A stretch of 6,250 bases of DNA from Methylophilaceae bacterium (GTDB lineage Bacteria; Pseudomonadota; Gammaproteobacteria; Burkholderiales; Methylophilaceae): positions 1-6,250 of the forward strand of contig RHAY01000039.1 in the NCBI GenBank assembly GCA_010031285.1, given 5' to 3'. The translations under genes were made by a program, and so were the position numbers. The first letter of the stretch is position 1; every line of letters starts with the position of its first letter. The notes under the pieces are model-generated. The model worked only from the letters and a program-made list of their open reading frames with translations, was not told the origin of the DNA and searched no databases. Positions 1-6,197 of the stretch are shown here, one piece after another.

Positions 1-63
1 GTTTTAATTTTTAGAAATACTCGTTCTATTAATGTTGACGATTTAAATCGTCTTAACGGGTGA
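1..63 (+). CDS. nuoK: NADH-quinone oxidoreductase subunit K, 3' end only
   Basis: Only the last 20 codons and the TGA stop are inside the window; the gene begins upstream. The reading frame from base 1 ends in the peptide INVDDLNRLNG, which resembles the conserved C-terminal tail of betaproteobacterial NuoK after its last membrane helix. NuoK is a small three-helix subunit of the complex I membrane arm that lies between the quinone-site subunits and the antiporter-like subunits and helps carry the proton-coupling path. The call rests on this tail plus position: nuoK directly precedes nuoL in the standard nuo order, here with a 4-base gap. The stop lies inside the nuoL ribosome binding site, so the two genes are probably translationally linked. 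The 3' end also contains a perfect 16-base palindrome (37-52), listed separately. Confidence 0.88.
   Translation, partial: VLIFRNTRSINVDDLNRLNG
37..52. repeat. Perfect 16-base palindrome in nuoK 3' end
   Basis: GACGATTTAAATCGTC is its own reverse complement. Flanking GTT (34-36) and AAC (55-57) extend the symmetry if the TT at 53-54 is bulged. It lies within codons for the VDDLNR part of the NuoK tail and ends 6 bases before the nuoL Shine-Dalgarno site. As RNA it could fold into a hairpin of 5-6 bp with a small AU loop. Function is unknown; the coding constraint and AT-rich composition make chance possible. Confidence 0.6.
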
Positions 64-65
64 TC
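59..65 (+). promoter_or_regulatory. Extended Shine-Dalgarno site for nuoL
   Basis: GGTGATC is a 7-base perfect complement to the 3' end of bacterial 16S rRNA (within its GGAUCACCUCC tail). Aligned this way, the GG core lies 7 bases before the TTG at 68, which is normal spacing. This supports the TTG as the true nuoL start, and it overlaps the nuoK stop codon. It is the strongest ribosome binding site at any gene junction in the window. Confidence 0.6.
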
Positions 66-67
66 AT

Positions 68-2071
68 TTGAATTCTATTTATTCTTATCTTGCAGTTCCA
101 TTATTACCTCTCATCGCATCTTTCTGTGTAGGTATCTTAGGTCGTAAATTGCCAGAGTTTTTTGCATCAAGTATGACTATTTTGTCTGTCTTTATTGCAT
201 TTCTTCTTTCATGCATGACACTTAATGAGACATTGAACGGTTTAGTTTTAAATCAGACAATTTATAAATGGCTTCTTTCTGGCCACTATCAATTTGAAGT
301 TGGATTTTTAATTGATAATTTAACGGCCATGATGATGGTAGTTGTAACTTTTGTATCGCTGATGGTTCATATTTATACGATGGGTTACATGAAAGGGGAT
401 CCGGGCTATCGAAGATTCTTTAGTTATATCTCCTTATTTACCTTCTCGATGTTGATGTTGGTTATGAGCAATAATTTCATGCAACTCTTTTTTGGCTGGG
501 AGGCGGTAGGTCTTGTGTCCTATCTTCTTATCGGATTCTGGTTTGAAAGATCCACAGCAATTTATGCAAATCTCAAAGCTTTTCTGGTGAATCGTGTCGG
601 AGATTTTGGTTTTATTTTAGGGATTGCTTTAATTCTTTATTGGACAGGCTCTCTTGATTACGCAACAGTATTTAAAAGCACAGGCATTATAGCGGCTCAT
701 ACAATGCAGTTATTTGGCCAGCCTGTTGCTGTTGTTACTGTTATTTGTATTTTATTATTTATTGGGGCTATGGGTAAATCAGCACAAGTGCCCTTGCATG
801 TATGGCTTCCAGATTCAATGGAAGGCCCAACACCAATATCCGCACTGATTCATGCTGCAACGATGGTGACCGCAGGTATTTTTATGGTATCGCGCACGTC
901 CCCTTTATTTGAGTTGTCTGATACAGCACTTTCTTTTGTCATGATCATTGGTGCTATCACAGCATTATTTATGGGTTTATTAGGCATTATCCAAAATGAC
1001 ATTAAGCGTGTAATTGCTTATTCAACACTTTCACAATTAGGTTATATGACAGTAGCATTGGGAGCCTCAGCTTATTCGGTTGCTATGTTTCATTTGATGA
1101 CACATGCATTCTTTAAAGCTTTGCTTTTCTTAGGCGCGGGTTCAGTCATCATAGGTATGCATCACGATCAAGATATTCAACACATGGGCAATTTAAAAAA
1201 ATATATGCCTATTACCTGGATTACTTTTTTAATTGGCTCTTTAGCATTAATAGGTACACCATTATTTTCAGGATTCTATTCAAAAGATAGTTTAATTGAA
1301 GCTGTGAAGTTATCTCACATCGCAGGAAGCCACTTTGCTTATTTTTCTGTATTGGTAGGGGTTTTTGTAACAGCATTTTATTCATTTAGACTTTATTTTC
1401 TTGTTTTTCACGGTAAAGAGAAATGGCGTCTTCAGAAGTTAGCACATCATGAAGATCACCATCATGGCTTAAGCCCAAAAGATAATCCCCATGAAAGCCC
1501 TTTAAGTGTCACTATACCTCTCGCATTGCTTGCTATCCCATCCTTAATCATTGGGTATTTAACAATTGAGCCAATATTGTTTGGTAGCTTTTTTTCAAAG
1601 AGCATTTTCTTGGATATTGAAGCGCATCCTACAATGGAGCATTTAAGCCATCATTTCCATGAAATTTATCACGGACCTTTTGGTATGGCATTGCATAGCA
1701 TCATGAGCTTACCTTTCTTATTTGCATCAAGTGGTGTTGCCTTAGCTTATTATTGCTACCAAGTGAATTTAAATTTACCCAAAGCAGTTTTTAATCGAAC
1801 ACAAATGATTTACCGCATATTAGAAAATAAATATGGATTCGATACATTTAATGAAAAGTTTTTTGCTTTTGGTAGTCGTTTTTTAGGCGAAAAATTTTGG
1901 CAAATTGGTGATATCAAAATTATTGACGGATGGCTTGTCAATGGAACAGCAAAATCGATAGGTAAGCTTGCAGAAAAAATACGTGTGATTCAATCGGGCT
2001 ATATTTATCACTATGCTTTTGCGATGGTGATTGGCGTATTTTTATTCTTAACTTTCTTTATAAAAATATAA
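68..2071 (+). CDS. nuoL: NADH-quinone oxidoreductase subunit L (NuoL)
   Basis: NuoL is the distal Mrp-antiporter-like subunit of the complex I membrane arm and takes part in proton translocation. The 667-residue product is longer than E. coli NuoL (613) because of soluble loops. Hallmarks seen: GWEAVG with the key Glu at 145; NRVGDFGF (Arg176, Asp179); AMGKSAQVPLHVWLPD with Lys237; SALIHAATMVTAG with His262; THAFFKALLFLGAGS with Lys350; and GFYSKDSLIE with Lys406-Asp407. These match the charged residues of the proton path. About 16 membrane segments are apparent, and residues about 570-640 before the last helix (about 646-665) correspond to the long lateral helix that braces L, M and N. Two His-rich loops lie at 460-475 and 520-543. 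The TTG start is chosen because it follows a good Shine-Dalgarno match, an in-frame stop lies at 44-46, the peptide YLAVPLLPLIAS fits the usual N-terminus, and the next in-frame ATG (codon 36) would remove the first helix. nuoM follows after 1 base. Confidence 0.97.
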   Translation: MNSIYSYLAVPLLPLIASFCVGILGRKLPEFFASSMTILSVFIAFLLSCMTLNETLNGLVLNQTIYKWLLSGHYQFEVGFLIDNLTAMMMVVVTFVSLMVHIYTMGYMKGDPGYRRFFSYISLFTFSMLMLVMSNNFMQLFFGWEAVGLVSYLLIGFWFERSTAIYANLKAFLVNRVGDFGFILGIALILYWTGSLDYATVFKSTGIIAAHTMQLFGQPVAVVTVICILLFIGAMGKSAQVPLHVWLPDSMEGPTPISALIHAATMVTAGIFMVSRTSPLFELSDTALSFVMIIGAITALFMGLLGIIQNDIKRVIAYSTLSQLGYMTVALGASAYSVAMFHLMTHAFFKALLFLGAGSVIIGMHHDQDIQHMGNLKKYMPITWITFLIGSLALIGTPLFSGFYSKDSLIEAVKLSHIAGSHFAYFSVLVGVFVTAFYSFRLYFLVFHGKEKWRLQKLAHHEDHHHGLSPKDNPHESPLSVTIPLALLAIPSLIIGYLTIEPILFGSFFSKSIFLDIEAHPTMEHLSHHFHEIYHGPFGMALHSIMSLPFLFASSGVALAYYCYQVNLNLPKAVFNRTQMIYRILENKYGFDTFNEKFFAFGSRFLGEKFWQIGDIKIIDGWLVNGTAKSIGKLAEKIRVIQSGYIYHYAFAMVIGVFLFLTFFIKI

Positions 2072-2072
2072 G

Positions 2073-3575
2073 ATGAATTTAACTCATATATTAAGTTATT
2101 CAATTTGGACGCCTATTTTCTTAGGTGGACTTATACTCTTATTAAGTGGAAAAGTAAGTGATACTCAAGCTAAATGGTTTTCACTTGTAAGTAGTGTAGT
2201 TTCTTTTTTAATCACCATTCCGCTTTATACAGCTTTTGATTTTTCGTTTGGACAATTTCAGTTTCAAGAATTTTTTCATTGGATACCTGCCTTTCACATT
2301 AACTATCACTTAGGTGTTGATGGGTTTGCTGTACCTTTAATTCTTTTGACGAGCTTCACTACAGTGATTGTCGTTCTGGCTTCATGGCGATCTATAGAAG
2401 ACCGAGTTGCACAGTATATGGCAGCTTTCTTGATGATGTCAGGTCTTATGATTGGTGTATTTAGTGCGCTTGATGCCATGCTTTATTACATTTTTTGGGA
2501 AGCTATGCTTATCCCCATGTTCTTAGTCATTGGTATTTGGGGTGGACCTAATCGGATTTATGCCACGATTAAATTCTTTTTATATACTGTTTTAGGTTCT
2601 TTATTAATGTTAGTAGCATTCATTTATCTCTATCTTCACACTCATTCATTTGAAGTAGTTAATTTTTATAATGCCGGTCTCGGTCTTTATCCACAGATTT
2701 TTATCTTCTTAGCTTTATTCATGGCCTTTGCAGTGAAAATTCCAATGTGGCCTTTACATACTTGGTTGCCGGATGCGCATGTGGAGGCACCCACAGGAGG
2801 CTCAGTTGTTCTGGCAGCAGTGATGCTGAAATTAGGTGCATATAGCTTTATGCGCTTTGCGATGCCAATCGCACCTGAGGCTGCGATTTATTTAAAAGAG
2901 TTTATGGTGACGCTGTCACTGATTGCAATTTTATATATTGCACTCATTGCAATCATTCAAAAAGATATGAAAAAATTAATTGCCTATTCATCAATATCTC
3001 ATATGGGTTTTGTTACTTTAGGGTTATTTATGTTTAATTCAATAGGTATTGAGGGCGCATATGTTCAAATGATATCCCATGGTTTTATTTCAGCCGCGAT
3101 GTTTTTATCTGTAGGGGTTTTATACGACAGACTCCATACAAGACAAATTGCAGATTACGGTGGTGTTATTCACGCAATGCCAACTTTTGCAGCCTTTGCA
3201 GTATTTTTTGCTATGGCTAATTGTGGCCTTCCTGGTACTTCAGGATTCGTAGGTGAATTTATGGTCATCATGAGTGCTATGCAAAATAATTTCTGGATTG
3301 CATTGATTGCAGCAAGTTCACTTATTTTTGGTGCGGCATATTCATTATGGATGGTGAAGCGAGTATTTTATGGTGAAGCACGCAACCAAAAAATTAGAGT
3401 ATTAAAAGATATTTCTTGGCGTGAATTTTTTATTCTTTCTATTTTGGCCCTTCTTATTATTTTAGTGGGCATTTACCCAAAAATTATCACAGATATGACA
3501 AATGCTTCGACAGTTCAATTTCTAGAGCATATGCATTTGATAAAACCTGTCACATCATTACCACTGGATGTATAA
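2073..3575 (+). CDS. nuoM: NADH-quinone oxidoreductase subunit M (NuoM)
   Basis: NuoM is the middle antiporter-like subunit of the complex I membrane arm and a proton-channel component. The 500-residue product is close to the usual family length (E. coli about 509). Sequence marks: YYIFWEAMLIPMFLVIGIWGG with the essential Glu at 143; AVKIPMWPLHTWLPDAHVEAPT with Lys222 and the broken-helix region; MLKLGAYSFMR with Lys253; IIQKDMKKLIAYSSISHMG at about 294-312; a His at 336; and GLPGTSGFVGEFMV with Glu395. These correspond, with a nearly constant offset of up to 12, to E. coli E144, K234, K265, H348 and E407. About 14 hydrophobic segments run along the protein. The ATG start lies 1 base after the nuoL TAA with no convincing Shine-Dalgarno sequence, so translation probably depends on ribosomes finishing nuoL. 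The stop directly abuts the nuoN start. Nothing looks broken. Confidence 0.97.
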   Translation: MNLTHILSYSIWTPIFLGGLILLLSGKVSDTQAKWFSLVSSVVSFLITIPLYTAFDFSFGQFQFQEFFHWIPAFHINYHLGVDGFAVPLILLTSFTTVIVVLASWRSIEDRVAQYMAAFLMMSGLMIGVFSALDAMLYYIFWEAMLIPMFLVIGIWGGPNRIYATIKFFLYTVLGSLLMLVAFIYLYLHTHSFEVVNFYNAGLGLYPQIFIFLALFMAFAVKIPMWPLHTWLPDAHVEAPTGGSVVLAAVMLKLGAYSFMRFAMPIAPEAAIYLKEFMVTLSLIAILYIALIAIIQKDMKKLIAYSSISHMGFVTLGLFMFNSIGIEGAYVQMISHGFISAAMFLSVGVLYDRLHTRQIADYGGVIHAMPTFAAFAVFFAMANCGLPGTSGFVGEFMVIMSAMQNNFWIALIAASSLIFGAAYSLWMVKRVFYGEARNQKIRVLKDISWREFFILSILALLIILVGIYPKIITDMTNASTVQFLEHMHLIKPVTSLPLDV

Positions 3576-5027
3576 ATGAATCAACTTATTCAATCTGATC
3601 TTTCTTTGATTTGGCCAGAAATTTTCGTGCTTTCAATGGCGATGGTTGTGCTTATGACAGATCTATTTATTAAACCTTCAATGCGTTGGATTATTTTTGC
3701 CCTATCTCAATTTACTTTATTGGGCGGCGCTTATTTAACCGGCCAGCATTTTAATCATCAAACTGAATTTGCTTTTTCTAATATGTTTGTTCGTGATGGT
3801 TTGGCAGATCTTCTAAAAATGATGAGTTATGCAGGGACATCATTGATTTTTTTCTATAGCCGGTCTTATATGAAAGATCGCAATTTATATCGTGGTGAAT
3901 ATTTTTCACTGGTCCTATTCGCATTGCTTGGCATGATGATTATGATTTCAAGTCACAATATGCTTCTTGTTTATATGGGACTTGAACTTCTTTCTTTGTG
4001 TTTATATTCGCTGACAGCCCTTGATCGTGATAATCAAAAAGCTACTGAATCCGCAATTAAATATTTTGTATTAGGCGCACTTGCATCAGGACTTCTTCTT
4101 TACGGCATGTCGATGATTTATGGTGCGACATCAAGTTTAGATTTGAATGTGATTTCAACAGCATTATTGAACAACCCCACAGACCATGCCATTCTTATAC
4201 TAGGCCTTGTTTTTGTTGTGGCTGGTCTTGCTTTTAAATTGGGAGCAGTACCGTTTCAAATGTGGGTGCCTGATATTTACGAAGGTTCGCCTTCATCAAT
4301 TGCTATGCTCATTAGTTCAGTTCCAAAATTAGCAGCTTTTGCCATCACGGTTCGCATTCTAGGTGACGGCCTGCAATCCATGATGGTCGACTGGAAACAA
4401 ATGATGCTTATTATGGCTGTTCTTTCCGTGGGTATTGGAAATGTCACAGCAGTTGCACAAACGAATATTAAACGCATGTATGCTTATTCGACGATTTCTC
4501 ATATTGGCTTTATTCTTTTTGGGTTGATGAGTGGAACGCTTAATGGTTATGCATCAAGTTTGTTTTATGTTGTGAGCTATATGTTTATGACTCTCGTTTC
4601 TTTTGCAGTCTTAATGATGATGTCTCGCAAAAATTTTGAATGTGAATCACTTGAAGACTTTAAAGGGTTAAATAAGAGAAATCCTTGGTATGCATTTCTT
4701 ATGTTAATCACGATGTTAAGTATGGCAGGTATACCTCCTACCATAGGCTTTTATGCAAAGTTTATGGTGCTTCAAGCAGCATTCGACGCAGGATTTGCAA
4801 GTTATGTAGTCTACGCAGTAATGATGGCTTTAGTCGGTATGTTCTATTACATGAGAATTGTAAAGCTTATGTATTTTGATGAGCCAAAATTAAAAAATAA
4901 ATTGGATGTGTCGATGGATATAGAATGGATTTTATCAGTCAATGCATGTGCACTTTTGATTGTCGGTTTAATTCCTCATGCATTTATGGAAGCTACAACG
5001 CAAGCGGTAGCTTTAAGCCTTCATTAA
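3576..5027 (+). CDS. nuoN: NADH-quinone oxidoreductase subunit N (NuoN)
   Basis: NuoN is the antiporter-like subunit nearest the quinone-reducing end of the complex I membrane arm. The 483 residues match the family (E. coli 485). Visible marks: VYMGLELLSLCLYSLTALDRD with Glu137; ESAIKYFVLGALASGLLLYG at about 158-177; FKLGAVPFQMWVPDIYEGSP with Lys221; a conserved Lys251 in VPKLAAF; QTNIKRMYAYSTISHIGF at about 295-312; and SMAGIPPTIGFYAKFMV with Lys395. These are the residues studied as K217, K247 and K395 in E. coli. About 14 membrane helices are apparent. The ATG directly follows the nuoM TAA (TAA|ATG, zero gap); a weak GGA at 3566-3568, 7 bases upstream, could help initiation. The same TAA|ATG junction recurs at its 3' end with the DUF2818 gene. 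In classical operons nuoN is the last nuo structural gene. Confidence 0.97.
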   Translation: MNQLIQSDLSLIWPEIFVLSMAMVVLMTDLFIKPSMRWIIFALSQFTLLGGAYLTGQHFNHQTEFAFSNMFVRDGLADLLKMMSYAGTSLIFFYSRSYMKDRNLYRGEYFSLVLFALLGMMIMISSHNMLLVYMGLELLSLCLYSLTALDRDNQKATESAIKYFVLGALASGLLLYGMSMIYGATSSLDLNVISTALLNNPTDHAILILGLVFVVAGLAFKLGAVPFQMWVPDIYEGSPSSIAMLISSVPKLAAFAITVRILGDGLQSMMVDWKQMMLIMAVLSVGIGNVTAVAQTNIKRMYAYSTISHIGFILFGLMSGTLNGYASSLFYVVSYMFMTLVSFAVLMMMSRKNFECESLEDFKGLNKRNPWYAFLMLITMLSMAGIPPTIGFYAKFMVLQAAFDAGFASYVVYAVMMALVGMFYYMRIVKLMYFDEPKLKNKLDVSMDIEWILSVNACALLIVGLIPHAFMEATTQAVALSLH

Positions 5028-5315
5028 ATGACTCAGTGGATACTTATTTTAATCACGATCATCATGGCTAATGTGCCTTGGATCTTTAATGATTTTCTTT
5101 TTATTAAAAAATTTCCATCACATAAAAAACCATTTGCTTGGGCTTTGCTTGAAGTAGTTGCTTTGTATTTTGTGACTGGAGGCATTGCACTTTTTACAGA
5201 ACTTAAAGTTGTGGGGCATATTCAGTCTCAAGCTTGGGAGTTCTATGCAGTGACTTTCTTTTTATTTTTAGTTTTTTCTTTTCCTGGATTTATTTTTAAA
5301 ACGCTTTGGAAGTAA
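5028..5315 (+). CDS. DUF2818 family small membrane protein, nuo-linked
   Basis: This is a 95-residue hydrophobic protein with three likely membrane segments: about residues 1-26 (containing MANVPWIFNDFLF), 36-57 (WALLEVVALYFVTGGIALF) and 70-92 (WEFYAVTFFLFLVFSFPGF). The pattern of ANxP near the N-terminus, LLExxxLYFVxGG in the middle and WEFYAxTxxLFLVxxFPGF at the end matches my memory of DUF2818, a betaproteobacterial family encoded right after nuoN. No catalytic motif is visible and the biochemical role is unknown. The ATG abuts the nuoN stop with zero spacing and only a weak purine run upstream, suggesting translational coupling and co-expression with complex I. An accessory or assembly role for complex I is a reasonable inference, not shown by the sequence. 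It lacks the hallmarks of any standard Nuo subunit, and all of these are already accounted for at this end of the operon. Identity to the family is fairly sure; function is not. Confidence 0.85.
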   Translation: MTQWILILITIIMANVPWIFNDFLFIKKFPSHKKPFAWALLEVVALYFVTGGIALFTELKVVGHIQSQAWEFYAVTFFLFLVFSFPGFIFKTLWK

Positions 5316-6154
5316 AATCTCTTAAAGTTTTAATTATAGGTTGCGGCCAACTCGGCTTCTCCGTTGTCAAACATTGTGATTCCCAAATGTTTAAATTATA
5401 TGGGTTTAGTCGAAGTCTAAAAAAAGCACCTCCTTCTATTGAAATGCATCAAGTAGATATTTTAAAAAATGAAAGTATTGATGCTATTAAATTACTTAAT
5501 CCTGAGATTATTATCTACGCTGTTTCTGCTGACACACAATCTGTTGAAAGTTATCAAGATCATTACGTGTCTGGCTTAAAAAAAACTTACGAAGCAATTT
5601 TAAAGCTCGATCAATTTAAACATCTTTTTTTTGTTTCAAGCACAAGAGTCTACGGACAAAAAACGACAAAAATTTTAAGCGAGCTTGATGTTGCTGAGCC
5701 TGCTGATTATGGCGGTGAGGCGTTAATGCAAGCTGAAATGATTGCGCGACAATTAAAAAGAAGGGCAACCGTATTACGTTTATCCGGGATCTACGGCCCT
5801 AATCGAACACGGATGATTCAATTAGCAGAAAGCAGTCCAGGTAATTGGCCTGCGACCAATAATTGGTCCAATCGAATTCATGAAGAAGATGCTGCTCGAT
5901 TTATTGTTTTTCTGATGAAAAAAATTGTGAAGAAAGAATTGCTCGAGCCACTTTATCTTGTTACAGATGGTGTGCCTACAAAGCAATATGATGTATTAAC
6001 TTGGATTCGAAAGCGTCTTAAATTATCTATAGATACGATTGAATTTCCGATTGTGGAAGGCGGAAAGCAATTGCAATCTGTGCTATTAAAACAAACTGGA
6101 TTTACATTAAAGTATCCCGATTTCACATTTGGGTACGATGCGATGATTGATTAG
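5306..6154 (+). CDS. SDR / NAD-dependent epimerase-like Rossmann protein (YeeZ-like)
   Basis: The 282-residue soluble protein opens with a Rossmann nucleotide-binding motif, LKVLIIGCGQLG (GxGxxG at 12-17). It continues with extended-SDR marks: FFVSSTRVYG at 108-117, LRLSGIYGPNR at 157-167 and RIHEEDAARFI at 190-200, which corresponds to the conserved IHxxD stretch. Length and layout resemble E. coli YeeZ and other NAD-dependent epimerase/dehydratase-like proteins of unknown substrate. The usual YxxxK pair is not intact: the region reads DYGGEALMQAE (134-144), so Tyr135 is followed by Ala139 where Lys would be expected. Binding of NAD(P) is well supported; the reaction is not. The TTG start overlaps the DUF2818 gene by 10 bases. 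It is the only usual start codon between the in-frame stop at 5297-5299 and the Rossmann strand, but no Shine-Dalgarno sequence precedes it, so expression probably relies on coupling. It is unlikely to be part of complex I. Confidence 0.88.
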   Translation: MEVKSLKVLIIGCGQLGFSVVKHCDSQMFKLYGFSRSLKKAPPSIEMHQVDILKNESIDAIKLLNPEIIIYAVSADTQSVESYQDHYVSGLKKTYEAILKLDQFKHLFFVSSTRVYGQKTTKILSELDVAEPADYGGEALMQAEMIARQLKRRATVLRLSGIYGPNRTRMIQLAESSPGNWPATNNWSNRIHEEDAARFIVFLMKKIVKKELLEPLYLVTDGVPTKQYDVLTWIRKRLKLSIDTIEFPIVEGGKQLQSVLLKQTGFTLKYPDFTFGYDAMID

Positions 6155-6175
6155 GGTTCTTCAATAGGATAGAAT
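6147..6175 (+). promoter_or_regulatory. Candidate sigma-70 promoter for tRNA-Val
   Basis: TTGATT (6147-6152) resembles a -35 box (4 of 6 consensus bases), and TAGAAT (6170-6175) resembles a -10 box (5 of 6). They are separated by the optimal 17 bases. The -35 box lies in the last codons of the SDR gene. Transcription would begin around 6182, giving a short 5' leader before the tRNA at 6195. Position and spacing support an independent tRNA promoter, but this is judged by eye in AT-rich sequence. Confidence 0.5.
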
Positions 6176-6182
6176 CCAGAGT

Positions 6183-6197
6183 CCTAAATTCTTTAGG
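6183..6197. repeat. Inverted repeat spanning the tRNA 5' end
   Basis: CCTAAA (6183-6188) and TTTAGG (6192-6197) are exact reverse complements separated by TTC. The right arm includes the first three bases of the tRNA (AGG). In RNA this could form a 6-bp hairpin in the precursor that competes with the acceptor stem. There is no following U tract, so it does not look like an intrinsic terminator. It may be chance. Confidence 0.5.

Noticed and set aside
4277..4477. A 66-codon open frame on the minus strand inside nuoN
   Set aside because: It lies wholly within a well-conserved nuoN coding region, has no recognisable motifs and no upstream signals; it is a shadow of the real gene.
4685..4879. 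A 64-codon open frame on the plus strand inside nuoN
   Set aside because: It overlaps the conserved GIPPTIGFYAKF part of nuoN in another frame, and its product looks like an arbitrary Cys/Tyr/Arg-rich translation with no family resemblance.
68..5027. Similarity among nuoL, nuoM and nuoN as possible recent duplication
   Set aside because: These are the ancient Mrp-antiporter paralogues found in all complex I; their divergence is normal and each has its own diagnostic residues.
6155..6194. A possible intrinsic terminator after the SDR gene, from a small GGAT-AGA-ATCC hairpin at 6167-6177
   Set aside because: The stem is only 4 bp and no T tract follows. The same bases fit better as the -10 region of a tRNA promoter.
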